A stretch of DNA of 45,290 bases from a candidate division WS1 bacterium (GCA_003566775.1 PXBW01000198.1:1-45290), one strand, 5' to 3'. Counted from the first letter of the stretch, positions 16,745 through 25,881 are shown. Numbers and translations are program-made. The notes: generated by a model from the sequence alone, not told the origin.

Positions 16745-18230
16745 CGTTCTGAGTGACCACGATCTCCAGTATGAGCGGCCCGCGGGTATAGGTGTCCTCT
16801 GCGGCCTTCACCCTGACACGCATCCTCTCGGTTCCGGACTCAATCTCCTCCGCGGCCCTGAAGAGATCAGCGAGATCGATCGAGCCGTAGTTGCCCGTCT
16901 CCGCGTGGGGTAGCATGTCTCTGGCGATCGCCGCTGCGCGCACATGAGAGGTCGGTTGATTCGCGATGCGCAGCCAGAGTCGCTCGAAGGCCTGCAGAAG
17001 CGTGGCGTCACCGGAGATGGTGAAATCGTCAATGACCTCACCCTCACGGAAGCACAGACGGTTGGGCCGGGCCTCGAACTGTACCGCTACCTGCGTCCGG
17101 TCGCCCGCGAAGTAGCGACGGAATGCGCGCACCATCACCACCCACTGATCGGCGTCGCCTCTGTGTAGCTGCTGAGCTACATTGCCTACTATGGCGCTCT
17201 CGGGCACCTCCTCGCCGACTGCCTGTGCCGGCACCGGCGCGACCACGACAACCGCACGACCGCTGGACCCTCTCGGCACCCTTTGCCTTTCCGCCACGGC
17301 ACTGGCGAGGTACAGGATCTCGAGCAGTTCGCTTTCCAGTTGATCGAGGGTCGCATCTCCCGGCATCACGACGCGGATCAGTTCATCTCCCGGTTCGAAG
17401 AGCGCGCGTCTCTCGGAAAACAGCTCCTGACGCCGCAGAGTATCCTCGAGTTGCTCCTCGATCTCGGCGATCTGCTGTTCCTTTCGGGCAAGCTCGCGCG
17501 CGCGTGCCGCAAGCTCCTCCTGTGTCGGCTCAAGCAGGCGCTGGATCTGATCGAGTTCTCTGTTGACGACGGAAAGCTGATTGACGCGGTTATTGACCTG
17601 TGCCCGCAGTCGCTCGACATCCTCGCGCAGCCGTTCGCGCTGCTCCTCGGTTGCGGATAGGTCTCGCTCGCTCCGTGTTAGGGCCTCCTCGGCCTCGCGC
17701 AGATTACCGCGGGCGTCGCCGAGATCGGCCTCGAGGGCATCGCGCAGAGCCGTGAGTGACCCGACCTTATCCTCAAGGTCGGTCGCGCGGGCCTCAAGCT
17801 GTTCGGCGCGATCTGAAAGCCCCGCGATCAGCGACTGCTGTTCATCTCTGACGGCTTCCAGTTCCTCGGCCCGCTCCTCAGCATCTGACGCGCGCTCCTC
17901 CGCGATCAGAACCTGCCGCTCGTAGTCATCGACCTGCTCCTGCAGTTCAACCAGACTCTCCTGAAGTTGCTCCTGTCGTCTGAGCAGGTCGTTGAGTTCG
18001 AAGACAGCGAGGCGGGCGTAATCGGAACCTATGACTGCAACGAGGATGCCGATCAGCGGCAGCACCGCTCCGATGATAACCGTGAGCATACGCGCGGTTC
18101 GCCGTGGACGCAGCCCGAACACCGAACTGCGCCGCCTGCCCAGCCACGCACCGGTGATGTCCGCAAGGTACGCAATCAGCGCCCCGAGGACAGCCAGCGC
18201 GACAAAGACGGAAATGGCGTAGATGGGCAT
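16731..18230 (-). CDS. DUF3084 membrane protein with long coiled coil
   Basis: 499 residues. Two N-terminal transmembrane helices (1-25 and about 48-68, the latter around TVIIGAVLPLIGILVAVIG) frame a cytoplasmic loop with SSVFGLRPRRTAR, a family hallmark. A coiled coil of roughly 200 residues (about 80-280, rich in E, L, R and Q) follows, then a beta-rich C-terminal domain with PGDELIRVVMPG and SSGRAVVVVAP. The function of DUF3084 is unknown; the architecture suggests an envelope-spanning scaffold. It lies between lptF and the YqgF-like gene, pointing to envelope biogenesis. Confidence 0.8.
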   Translation of the reverse strand: MPIYAISVFVALAVLGALIAYLADITGAWLGRRRSSVFGLRPRRTARMLTVIIGAVLPLIGILVAVIGSDYARLAVFELNDLLRRQEQLQESLVELQEQVDDYERQVLIAEERASDAEERAEELEAVRDEQQSLIAGLSDRAEQLEARATDLEDKVGSLTALRDALEADLGDARGNLREAEEALTRSERDLSATEEQRERLREDVERLRAQVNNRVNQLSVVNRELDQIQRLLEPTQEELAARARELARKEQQIAEIEEQLEDTLRRQELFSERRALFEPGDELIRVVMPGDATLDQLESELLEILYLASAVAERQRVPRGSSGRAVVVVAPVPAQAVGEEVPESAIVGNVAQQLHRGDADQWVVMVRAFRRYFAGDRTQVAVQFEARPNRLCFREGEVIDDFTISGDATLLQAFERLWLRIANQPTSHVRAAAIARDMLPHAETGNYGSIDLADLFRAAEEIESGTERMRVRVKAAEDTYTRGPLILEIVVTQNDEPS

Positions 18231-18263
18231 AATCGGTTTGTCTCCGAGTCCGGCGACCGTGTG

Positions 18264-19349
18264 TCAGCGCGAAGTTCTAAGCATAAAGCCCAGCGCGGTC
18301 AGATACAGTAGAATGTTCGGCACCCATGCAGTGAGCGCTGGATGGGCCACGCCCCGCTCACCGAGCAGACTGAGCGTATGCGTGACTATGTAATATATGA
18401 AGATAACCACAAGCGACAGCCCGAGTCCGATACCGCGCGATGAGCGCTGCCGTTGCACGCCCATCCCTACCCCCAGCACGGCCAGTCCCACCGTTGCCCA
18501 CGGCAGCGCGATTCTGACGTGATAGTGCTGGCGCAGGCGATTCGCCCATGTTGTGCGGCCGCGCTCTTCGGACAGGGCCGCCTGCTCCTGAAGCTCGCGC
18601 AGCGTCATGTCCTCGGGCATCTTCCGCACGTGCTCTATCTCCGCCGCGGAGCGACCGACGTAGCGTTTCATCCTCGGTATGCTTCCCTCGATGATCCTCT
18701 GCCCGCCCTGCCAGTAGGTGACCTCAACATTCTCCAACACCCAGTGCTCTCCCTGCCACCTGGCGCTTTGCGCGGTGTAGAGATACGGACGTGCTGCGAT
18801 TGTAAAGTCAACGATCGTAACATCAACCATCCGCAGAGAATCGGTATCGAGGTCGCGCGCGTGGAGCCAGCGCTCGAGGCCTTCATTCTCCCCGCGCACC
18901 TCAAGTGCGAAGTCCCGCTCCTCCGCGACGGTTCCATGCATCTGTCGCGCGATCTGCCAGGCGCGGTGCCTGCACCACGGTACCAGTGTCTCAGAGATCG
19001 CGAAGCCCGAAAGTGTGACGAAGAGCCCGAACAGGATGATCGGCAGCCCCACCCGCGGTATACTCGCCCCGCCGGCACGCATCGCTACAAGCTCGCCGTC
19101 GCTGGAGATCCGGCCGATAGCCATCAGCGAGCCGAACATCACCGCCATTGGCAGAGTCAGCGTGATCACTCCGGGCAGTTGAAGCAGGAATATCTGGGTC
19201 ACCGCCCAGAGTGGAAAACCATCCTGATAGAGCATGCGAAGCGCCCTGTAGAGGAACTCGACGCCGACTATCACAACCATGAACGCCCCTATCCCGAAGA
19301 GGAATGGGGGAATCACCTCCGTCAACACATATCGATCGAGGCGCTTCAT
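18264..19349 (-). CDS. lptF/lptG-like: LPS export permease, LptF/LptG family
   Basis: 361 residues, six predicted transmembrane helices arranged three and three around a periplasmic beta-jellyroll domain (middle 150 residues), the YjgP/YjgQ architecture. It starts MKRLDRYVLTEVIPPFLFG, a very typical N-terminus. With LptB it extracts LPS from the inner membrane and passes it to LptC and LptA. Only one permease gene is present here, so a partner must lie elsewhere or the protein forms a homodimer. The ATG at 19349 is chosen on family length; its Shine-Dalgarno is weak. Confidence 0.9.
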   Translation of the reverse strand: MKRLDRYVLTEVIPPFLFGIGAFMVVIVGVEFLYRALRMLYQDGFPLWAVTQIFLLQLPGVITLTLPMAVMFGSLMAIGRISSDGELVAMRAGGASIPRVGLPIILFGLFVTLSGFAISETLVPWCRHRAWQIARQMHGTVAEERDFALEVRGENEGLERWLHARDLDTDSLRMVDVTIVDFTIAARPYLYTAQSARWQGEHWVLENVEVTYWQGGQRIIEGSIPRMKRYVGRSAAEIEHVRKMPEDMTLRELQEQAALSEERGRTTWANRLRQHYHVRIALPWATVGLAVLGVGMGVQRQRSSRGIGLGLSLVVIFIYYIVTHTLSLLGERGVAHPALTAWVPNILLYLTALGFMLRTSR

Positions 19350-19472
19350 GGTTATCAGTCTCAATGGGTTGGGTGCAGGCTGGCGCAGACAATCATGCCT
19401 GCATCGACCGGAGCGGCAGGACGCTCGCATCCTGTGTCGTTTACCCTGCACCTCGGCTTGCCGCTCGCCGTT

Positions 19473-20192
19473 TCACATTCTGAATCGATCGCCCAGGTAG
19501 AACTGCCGGGCGATGGGATCGCCGGGCAACTCCTTCGCAGGTCCCTGGGTGCGTATCTTTCCTTCCGAGATGATGTACGCGCGATCGCAGATCTCCAGCG
19601 TTTCCCGCACATTGTGATCCGTAATAAGGATGCCGATCTGATCGGACTGAAGGTCGGTGATGATGCTTCTTATCTCGTCTATCGCGATGGGATCCACGCC
19701 CGTGAAGGGCTCATCGAGGAGTATGAAGGAGGGCCGCGTGCACAGCGTCCTGCCGATCTCAACGCGTCGGCGCTCGCCACCTGAGAGCACAGCGCCGCGT
19801 GCGTCAGCGCGATCGGTCAGGCTCAGTCGTGCCAGCAGTTCATCGGCACGGGCACATTGATCTTTGCGCGCGAGCCCCTGCATCTCGAGGATGAGCAGGA
19901 GGTTCTCGCGCACCGTGAGGCGTCGGAAGACTGACGGTTCCTGGGCGAGGTATCCGAGGCCCTTTCTGCAGCGATCATGCATTGGGAAGGGCGCCAGATC
20001 GACCCCGTCCAGTTCGACGCAACCCTGTTCCGAACGCACCAGGCCGAGGATCATGTAAAAGGAGGTCGTCTTTCCGGCACCGTTTGGTCCGAGGAGTCCC
20101 ACGATCTCGCCGCGCTGAACCTCCACGTCCACTCCATCAACGACACGCCGACCATCGTAGGTTTTCACAAGCCCCCGAGCGTCAAGTGACAT
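19473..20192 (-). CDS. lptB: LPS export ABC transporter ATP-binding protein
   Basis: 239 residues. Walker A GPNGAGKTT (35-43), the signature LSGGERRRVEIGR, Walker B FILLDEPFTGVDPIA and the switch LITDHNVRETL are all intact and of LptB type. It powers LPS extraction. The ATG at 20192 is one base after the lptA stop; a GTG at 20207 is in frame but would overlap lptA. Order lptC-lptA-lptB-permease with overlaps of a few bases marks one operon. Confidence 0.95.
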   Translation of the reverse strand: MSLDARGLVKTYDGRRVVDGVDVEVQRGEIVGLLGPNGAGKTTSFYMILGLVRSEQGCVELDGVDLAPFPMHDRCRKGLGYLAQEPSVFRRLTVRENLLLILEMQGLARKDQCARADELLARLSLTDRADARGAVLSGGERRRVEIGRTLCTRPSFILLDEPFTGVDPIAIDEIRSIITDLQSDQIGILITDHNVRETLEICDRAYIISEGKIRTQGPAKELPGDPIARQFYLGDRFRM

Positions 20193-20193
20193 C

Positions 20194-20775
20194 CTATCGG
20201 CCCCCACCCTCTTCGACCTCGGTGGTGACCTCTATTGTCGCCTTCCGCACGGACAGAGTGCTCTCCCTCAGGTTGACCACGATGGACTCTCCCGCGAAAT
20301 GCGCGGCGTCAACGCCGCGATCCGGCACGGTGGTGACATCCGCTCGAGCGTCGCCGGTGAGCGCTATCGTCTCATCCGCCTGCCGGTACACGGCGCTATT
20401 GCTGGCCCGCGCCACGACCCTCCGCCGCGTGCCGTTCTCATCGGGCGCGGTCAGCACCTCGAAGTTCACCGGACCCTCAGCCTCGATGGTCAGTATCTGG
20501 TCCATGTCTTCGCTCAGTTCCATCGAGAGACCGGGAGCGCGAATCTCCGACTCATGCGCCCCCTTGATCGTAACCTGGGTGTTGCCTGTCGCGGTGAAGG
20601 CGTGTCTGCCGAAGTCATACTCGATCAGGTCGGCCGTTACTTTCCCGGTCTCGGTTCTCCTCGTCTGTTGCTGCCCGCCCGCCACCGCTACCAGCATCAC
20701 CGCCAGCCCCGTGGTGAGAAGGATCCTCACGCCGGTTGCTATGACATCATTGCGCGATAACATTTGGGGCGTCAC
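20194..20775 (-). CDS. lptA: LPS transport periplasmic protein LptA (OstA-like)
   Basis: 193 residues. An N-terminal hydrophobic segment ends around AVAGGQQQ and precedes beta-jellyroll repeats (YDFGRHAFTATGNTQVTIKG, QADETIALTGDARADVTT, FAGESIVVNL) typical of OstA/LptA. It forms the periplasmic bridge for LPS. The GTG start overlaps the lptC stop (GTGA). A second in-frame ATG lies four codons later. Confidence 0.85.
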   Translation of the reverse strand: MTPQMLSRNDVIATGVRILLTTGLAVMLVAVAGGQQQTRRTETGKVTADLIEYDFGRHAFTATGNTQVTIKGAHESEIRAPGLSMELSEDMDQILTIEAEGPVNFEVLTAPDENGTRRRVVARASNSAVYRQADETIALTGDARADVTTVPDRGVDAAHFAGESIVVNLRESTLSVRKATIEVTTEVEEGGGR

Positions 20776-21368
20776 CGTTCCTTGCTTAGCGTTCCGTTGC
20801 TGACGCGGACTCTCTCGGTCCGATTATCTATCACCAGGTGCGTGCCGATGAGCACATAAGCTCCACTGCGCATCCGGATATCTCCGCTGCCGATCAACTT
20901 GTGAGTGTCAAACTCGTAATCTACGCTGCCCGCCTCGAACTCCAGGCGACCGTTCTCGGCCTCGATCCGCACCCCGCGTGAGAAGCTCAGCATCTTTCCG
21001 GCGTAATCAGCCTCCATCAGAGGGGCGCGCAGGTTCAGGTCATCGAAGCCCTCTCCCTCAAAGCGCCAGTGTACCTTCTCAGCGCGCGCCGTACCGCCGC
21101 GCTCGTCGATCTCGATCTCCCCCTCGAAGGTCGCCCGCCAGATGACCTCACCATCTTCGCGTGCCGTGATCTCGGTGTCGGTGATTTCGACCGGATCCTC
21201 ATCATCTAACTCATCAACCCCGGGCTCCATGATCCCGGGTGGTCCATTAGGCGGCTCCACCTCATCGGGCGGTGGCTCGGGTCGACCGACCACGAAGACA
21301 AAGACCGCTATACCGACCAGTAGCAATCCGGCGCTCAGCAGCAGTATCAGCGGAAGCCGGCTTCTCAT
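20772..21368 (-). CDS. lptC: LPS export protein LptC-like
   Basis: 198 residues. One N-terminal transmembrane helix (LILLLSAGLLLVGIAVFVFV), a proline/acidic linker of about 35 residues, then an LptC/OstA-type beta domain (ITDTEITAREDGEVIWRATF, KMLSFSRGVRIEAENGRLEF, HKLIGSGDIRMRSG). It would receive LPS from the LptBFG complex and hand it to LptA, anchored in the inner membrane. The long linker is somewhat unusual. It ends in a 4-bp overlap with lptA and follows the glycosyltransferase by 4 bp. Confidence 0.85.
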   Translation of the reverse strand: MRSRLPLILLLSAGLLLVGIAVFVFVVGRPEPPPDEVEPPNGPPGIMEPGVDELDDEDPVEITDTEITAREDGEVIWRATFEGEIEIDERGGTARAEKVHWRFEGEGFDDLNLRAPLMEADYAGKMLSFSRGVRIEAENGRLEFEAGSVDYEFDTHKLIGSGDIRMRSGAYVLIGTHLVIDNRTERVRVSNGTLSKER

Positions 21369-21372
21369 CCTT

Positions 21373-22083
21373 TCACCTGTCTATGGCGAGGAAGCGGAAA
21401 CGGGTGATCGCGAGCAGTGACGCGATGCCATCGGTCCATCGGATCTTCTTACCCTGCTCGACACTGCGCGGATAGTAACGGATCGGCACCTCGACAACCT
21501 GCTGCCCTCGTCTCTGCGCCTCCAGCACGAACCGGGCAGGTAGCTCGAAGTCGAGGTCGAAACCGTCGCTGACAAGGTCGAGACTCTGCAGAAAACTGGT
21601 TGGTGCGAGCTTGTAACAGGTAGCAATGTCCGTCAGGCGCGTCCCAAACAACACGTTGAAGTAATCGTTGAGGAAGTCGCGGCCCAGTGAGAACGAGTTC
21701 ACCGGCATCTGTTCGCACCGTTGCGCCGCTCCCAGCGCTCGGGAGCCGAGGACCGCAAGCACATCGCTGCGCTCCGCTTCCGCAAGCAGCGGCTCATAGT
21801 CGCGTGGATCGTACTCCAGGTCGGCATCCTGGATGATGGTGTACTCGCCGCCCGCCGCCCTTATACCTTTCTTGACGGAATTGCCCTTCATCCGGTTCCG
21901 GTCCTGAAGTATCTTGCGCACCTCAGGGTAGTCGATCTCCTCCACGATCTCGCGCGTGCCGTCGGTCGAGCAGTTATCTACTATGATGATCTCCTTGCTG
22001 ACCTCAACCGCGCGCACGCGATCGAGTATCTCAAGGATGGTCTCTCTCTCGTTGTAGACCGGCATGACGACGCTTAGTTTCAT
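21373..22083 (-). CDS. Family 2 glycosyltransferase, dolichol-phosphate-mannose-synthase type
   Basis: 236 residues, soluble GT-A fold. N-terminal strand LSVVMPVYNERETI, nucleotide-binding IIIVDNCSTDGT, and the metal-binding DADLEYDP. The C-terminal part (GTRLTDIATCYKL and WTDGIASLLAI) matches polyprenyl-phosphate glycosyltransferases, and no membrane helices follow. It should transfer a sugar from a nucleotide sugar to a lipid carrier for envelope polysaccharide. The gap to lptC is 4 bp, so it belongs to the LPS operon. A distant relative lies at 42092-42838. Confidence 0.88.
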   Translation of the reverse strand: MKLSVVMPVYNERETILEILDRVRAVEVSKEIIIVDNCSTDGTREIVEEIDYPEVRKILQDRNRMKGNSVKKGIRAAGGEYTIIQDADLEYDPRDYEPLLAEAERSDVLAVLGSRALGAAQRCEQMPVNSFSLGRDFLNDYFNVLFGTRLTDIATCYKLAPTSFLQSLDLVSDGFDLDFELPARFVLEAQRRGQQVVEVPIRYYPRSVEQGKKIRWTDGIASLLAITRFRFLAIDR

Positions 22084-22098
22084 GTAATGCCGGGGCGC

Positions 22099-22433
22099 TC
22101 ATTCGGGCCCGTTCTCCCTGAGGTACTCAATCGTAGTTCCCAACGCCCGAATTGACTCCGACAGACTGTCACCGAGCGTTTCACGGTCGATCGCAAAATT
22201 GACATGCCTGTACCATGGATCAATCGGGGCCACATCTCCATTCTCGTGACCAATCGAAGCTCTGAATGCTTTGCTCCGATGGACGCGGGGAGGTTACCTG
22301 TCACCGCTCCGACCAACTCGATTACTCGTTGCATTGTACGGGCCAACGACCTGTCATGGACCGAATGTCGTCGCTCCCGGCTTAGGACAATGTCAGTGCT
22401 TCCGTCGCGTAATCGCTCATTTGCAGCCCTCAT
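22099..22433 (-). pseudogene. Broken small gene with a HEPN-like RxxxxH motif
   Basis: Two reading frames each look coding and join if one base is added or removed at the CCCC run near 22298. The upstream frame gives MRAANERLRDGSTDIVLSRE then RTMQRVIELVGAVTGN. The downstream frame gives FRASIGHENGDVAPIDPWYR then HVNFAIDRETLGDSLSESIR. RASIGH fits the R-x4-H motif of HEPN ribonuclease domains, but the family is not secure. The frame that stays open through the whole region encodes an unprotein-like basic tail. Codon use and GC are lower than in the neighbours, suggesting acquired DNA. It sits between epimerase and glycosyltransferase genes. Confidence 0.4.
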
Positions 22434-22561
22434 CTGACACCATCGTCTCAGCCACGCTTCTATCGTGGAAACAGATGCCGAGCGTCTCTCGGCAGTCGCG
22501 TTCACGCTTCAGTCACATCCGCAGGGATAATGAAGGCAGAATTGCCGGGTGCTCATTATGT

Positions 22562-23551
22562 TCAACGCTCAATTGCGGCCAGATTATCCCTGTACCAGCG
22601 AAAGGTCCTGCGCAGGCCCTCCTCGCGCGAGAGACGCGCCTCCCAGGCCAGTAGCCGACGCGCCTTAGCCGCCGAGATGAACTGATCGGGAAGCTCCTTC
22701 GACGCCTCGCCAAGCACTTCCGGGGCAAGGTCGGGCCGCCCCGCGGTGTCCACCATCTCCTCGAATACCTCCAGCACACTGACCGGGTCGCCCGTGCCGA
22801 AGTTGAACGCCTCGCCGCCGCACCTGCCCTCGAGCAGCGCGTTCATCACCCGCATGTAGCCATCGACCGCGTCATCGACATACAGATAATCGCGCAGCGG
22901 CGTCCCGTCAGAGCGGATAATCGGGCGCTCGCCCTTTAACAGCGAGCGCAGGGTTCCGGGTATTATCCTGTTGAAATTGAGGTCACCCGGGCCGTAGATG
23001 TTCGCACACCTCACCACGGCCACCGGCATCTCGTATGCCGCATGGTAACCTCGCGAGATCATGTCCGCGCAGGCCTTGGACACATCGTAGGGGTAAAGAC
23101 CGCGCAGTTCATCATCCTCGCGGTAGGGAAGATGTTCGTGCTCGCCATAGGCCTTGTCGGAACTCGCCACTACCATCGCGTGCGGGCTGCCGTCATCCCA
23201 CGCCCGGCGCGCGCACTCCAGCAGTATGTAGGTGCCGCGCACATTAGCCTCGAAAGTCCCGAGCGGATTCGCCAATGCCCGCCGGACATCCGCCTGTGCC
23301 GCGAGATGCATCACCACATCCGGACTGTGCATCTCGAAGAGCCGCTGCATAGCGGCAAGATCCGCGATGTCACCCTCGACCAGATCGACTCTGCGCATAG
23401 CCTCGCACGTGCTCAGATATGACTCGCGCAGCACCCAAAGGTCTACGCCGACAACACTCACGCCCGCCTCGACAAGCCGCTCGATCAGATGTCCGGCAAC
23501 GAATCCGTGTGCACCGGTCACGAGCACCTTCATCCCTGCGATCTCGGCCAT
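22562..23551 (-). CDS. NAD-dependent nucleotide-sugar dehydratase/epimerase (RfbG-like)
   Basis: 329 residues, extended short-chain dehydrogenase fold. The dinucleotide motif TGAHGFVAG (12-20), SDKAYGEHEHLPY and the catalytic YPYDVSK are visible. The stretch GPGDLNFNRIIPGT and the following IIRSDGT-RDYLYVDD resemble CDP-glucose 4,6-dehydratases and related GDP-sugar dehydratases. It would make an activated deoxysugar for surface polysaccharide. The start at 23551 has GGAGGT 6 nt upstream. It precedes the glycosyltransferase and lpt genes, separated only by the broken gene. Confidence 0.88.
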   Translation of the reverse strand: MAEIAGMKVLVTGAHGFVAGHLIERLVEAGVSVVGVDLWVLRESYLSTCEAMRRVDLVEGDIADLAAMQRLFEMHSPDVVMHLAAQADVRRALANPLGTFEANVRGTYILLECARRAWDDGSPHAMVVASSDKAYGEHEHLPYREDDELRGLYPYDVSKACADMISRGYHAAYEMPVAVVRCANIYGPGDLNFNRIIPGTLRSLLKGERPIIRSDGTPLRDYLYVDDAVDGYMRVMNALLEGRCGGEAFNFGTGDPVSVLEVFEEMVDTAGRPDLAPEVLGEASKELPDQFISAAKARRLLAWEARLSREEGLRRTFRWYRDNLAAIER

Positions 23552-23700
23552 TATTACCTCCAGGTGCGTCAGATAGCTACCAGCAGCAAAGCAACAGGCG
23601 CGGCGAACCGCTGTCTCGTCTGTGCCATTCGGGAGGGGCGAGCCCACGTCCGCGCCTGTCGTTCGTATGGTCGCAGCGGCGCCAGAGCGGAACGAAGCGT

Positions 23701-25161
23701 TCAGCCCTTCACCACCGCCAGTGGTCTCATTCGAGCGACACGGCGCGAGAGACCCACACGGTCCGTTACCCCAATCACGCGATCGACATCCTTGTACGCG
23801 TACGAGGCCTCTTCAGCGAGCGTCTTAAGGCCCGCAGAGCGAACCCTGATTCCACGTCCTTCCAGTTCGGACTGCACCTCACGTCCATGCTGCCGCTTCT
23901 TCGCTGCTGTACGCGACATCGTTCGCCCGGCGCCGTGACAGGTGGATCCGAATGTAAGCTGCATCGCCTCATCGGTTCCGAGCATCAGCCATGAGGCGGT
24001 GCCCATGTCACCGGGGATGATCGCAGGCTGGCCAAGGTCGCGATAGCGCTCAGGTACCTCCTCGCGACCGGGACCGAAGCACCGCGTCGCACCCTTGCGA
24101 TGCACACAGAGCCGCTGCCGCCGGCCGTTTACCTCGTGCTCCTCGAACTTCGCAACGTTGTGCGCGACATCATACACCAACTGCAGGCCGATCTGCGAGA
24201 TCCCTCTGCCGAGCACGCGCTCGAACGCCTCGCGCATCCAGTGAGTTATGATCTGCCGATTCGCCCAACCGTAGTTTGCAGCGCACGCCATTCCGGCGAA
24301 GTAACTCTCCCCTTCAGGGGAGTCCACCGGCGCGCAGGCGAGCTGACGGTCCGGCAGGTCGATCCCGTACTTCTGCGCTGCGCGCTGTAATTGCTTGAGC
24401 GCGTCATCGCAGACCTGGTAGCCGAGACCACGAGAGCCCGTATGTACCATTACGGTAACCTGGCCCTCATCGAGGATTCCCATGCGGGACGCCGCCTCAT
24501 CGTCATAGATGCGGTCCACGCACTGAATCTCGAGAAAGTGATTGCCGCTGCCGAGAGTGCCGAGTTGCGGGCGGCCCCTCTCGCGCGCGTGATCGGAGAT
24601 CGCATCAGGATCGGCGCCTTCAATGAATCCGCCGTCTTCGGTGACCTCCAGATCATTTTCATTCCCGTAGCCCTGCGTGACCGCCCACTCAGAGCCGCGC
24701 TCAAGCACCCGCCGCAGTTCCTTCTCATCAAGTTGAATCTTGCCCTTTTCACCGACGCCCGCGGGTATCTCGCGGAATAGGCTGTCTGTCAACTCCTGCA
24801 GCTTCCCCCGCACGTCCTGCTCCTCCAGATCGGTTCTAAGCAGGCGCACACCGCAGTTGATGTCATATCCAACGCCTCCGGGCGAGATGACTCCCTCATT
24901 GAGGTCGAAGGCCGCGACGCCGCCGATCGGGAAGCCGTAGCCGTAATGACAATCGGGCATGGCCATCGACGGACCCACGATGCCGGGCATACATGCCACG
25001 TTCTGCACCTGCGTGAGCGCGGCATCGGTGCGAAGGTCCTTCATCAACTCCTCATCGGCGAAGACAATGCCCTCGGTGACCATCCCGTATGATTCGTCAC
25101 GAGGAATGCGCCATCGATAGTCGTCTATCTTCTCGAGCGTTCCCTCGAATTGCTTTGCCAT
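23701..25161 (-). CDS. rtcB: RNA-splicing ligase RtcB
   Basis: 486 residues. GTP- and Mn-dependent ligase joining 2',3'-cyclic-phosphate or 3'-phosphate RNA ends to 5'-OH ends. Characteristic motifs are GVGYDINCGVRLL (metal-binding Asp/Cys), HTGSRGLGYQVC, ANYGWANRQ, DVAHNVAKFE and the guanylated histidine in GSTCHGAGR. The ATG at 25161 follows GGAGGT by 7 nt. No archease, Rtc regulator (RtcR) or RNA cyclase (RtcA) is adjacent. It follows the DUF721 gene by 51 bp on the dnaA-dnaN-recF strand. Confidence 0.96.
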   Translation of the reverse strand: MAKQFEGTLEKIDDYRWRIPRDESYGMVTEGIVFADEELMKDLRTDAALTQVQNVACMPGIVGPSMAMPDCHYGYGFPIGGVAAFDLNEGVISPGGVGYDINCGVRLLRTDLEEQDVRGKLQELTDSLFREIPAGVGEKGKIQLDEKELRRVLERGSEWAVTQGYGNENDLEVTEDGGFIEGADPDAISDHARERGRPQLGTLGSGNHFLEIQCVDRIYDDEAASRMGILDEGQVTVMVHTGSRGLGYQVCDDALKQLQRAAQKYGIDLPDRQLACAPVDSPEGESYFAGMACAANYGWANRQIITHWMREAFERVLGRGISQIGLQLVYDVAHNVAKFEEHEVNGRRQRLCVHRKGATRCFGPGREEVPERYRDLGQPAIIPGDMGTASWLMLGTDEAMQLTFGSTCHGAGRTMSRTAAKKRQHGREVQSELEGRGIRVRSAGLKTLAEEASYAYKDVDRVIGVTDRVGLSRRVARMRPLAVVKG

Positions 25162-25212
25162 CTGCGCCACCTCCACGTGTGTCTGCGCGATCGGCTGTCA
25201 AAGAACGATCGC

Positions 25213-25857
25213 TTACTCGAAGAACTTGCTCAGACCCTCCTCACCACCGGCATTCACCGGAGCTTCGGGCGGTCGGCAGGCGAGACAGTAGTCTTCGTCG
25301 CCGGGATGATACGTGCCGCAATCAGGGCACTGCGCGAAGCCCTGATCGCGCCGCCACAGTTGCACGCGGGCCTGCGCCAGCATGATCCGCTCAAGACGGT
25401 CGCGGTACTCCACCGGCGCCTGCTGCGCGCATTCCGCTATCTGCTCGATGGCCTCAGGTGGAAGCTTAATCTCCTGAAGCTCATCCGGTGTTGGATTGCG
25501 TGAGGTCGGTTCATCTTCAGTCGGTGCCACTTCGGTGCTCCGACGATCGATCCCGGCGCTGCTGGCACGAATCTGTGTGACGTACTTCTCGCCCATCTCC
25601 TCGTTAAGCCGCTCGATGATGGCCGGTGAGTCGAGTTGCAGCTGCTGCGCGCGCGGCGCTGAGTCGCACCGAACATTCACCACTCCATCGCGCACACTTG
25701 TCACATAGCTGTGTCGGGCATACCACTTGCCGGCGACCTTTGCCCACAGGAACGCGCACAGCCCCTCGCGCGAACGCTCCAGCAGTCCCGCGCTGCTCAG
25801 GTACGCATTTACCACGGTGCTGAGTTCAGTGGCAGAGGCTTCTCGATCGCCGCTCAT
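25213..25857 (-). CDS. DUF721 protein (DciA-like) with C-terminal zinc ribbon
   Basis: 214 residues. The N-terminal 100 residues match DUF721: LCAFLWAKVAGKWYARHSYV, then RDGVVNVRCDSAPRAQQL. DUF721 includes DciA, the loader of the replicative helicase in bacteria lacking DnaC/DnaI. Position next to recF, as in actinobacteria, supports a replication role. The C-terminus carries two CxxC pairs (CPDCGTYHPGDEDYCLAC), a zinc ribbon not found in all DciA proteins and possibly DNA-binding. The start at 25857 has GGAG 8 nt upstream. Confidence 0.8.
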   Translation of the reverse strand: MSGDREASATELSTVVNAYLSSAGLLERSREGLCAFLWAKVAGKWYARHSYVTSVRDGVVNVRCDSAPRAQQLQLDSPAIIERLNEEMGEKYVTQIRASSAGIDRRSTEVAPTEDEPTSRNPTPDELQEIKLPPEAIEQIAECAQQAPVEYRDRLERIMLAQARVQLWRRDQGFAQCPDCGTYHPGDEDYCLACRPPEAPVNAGGEEGLSKFFE

Positions 25858-25881
25858 TTCGATCACTCCGACGCTCTTGGG

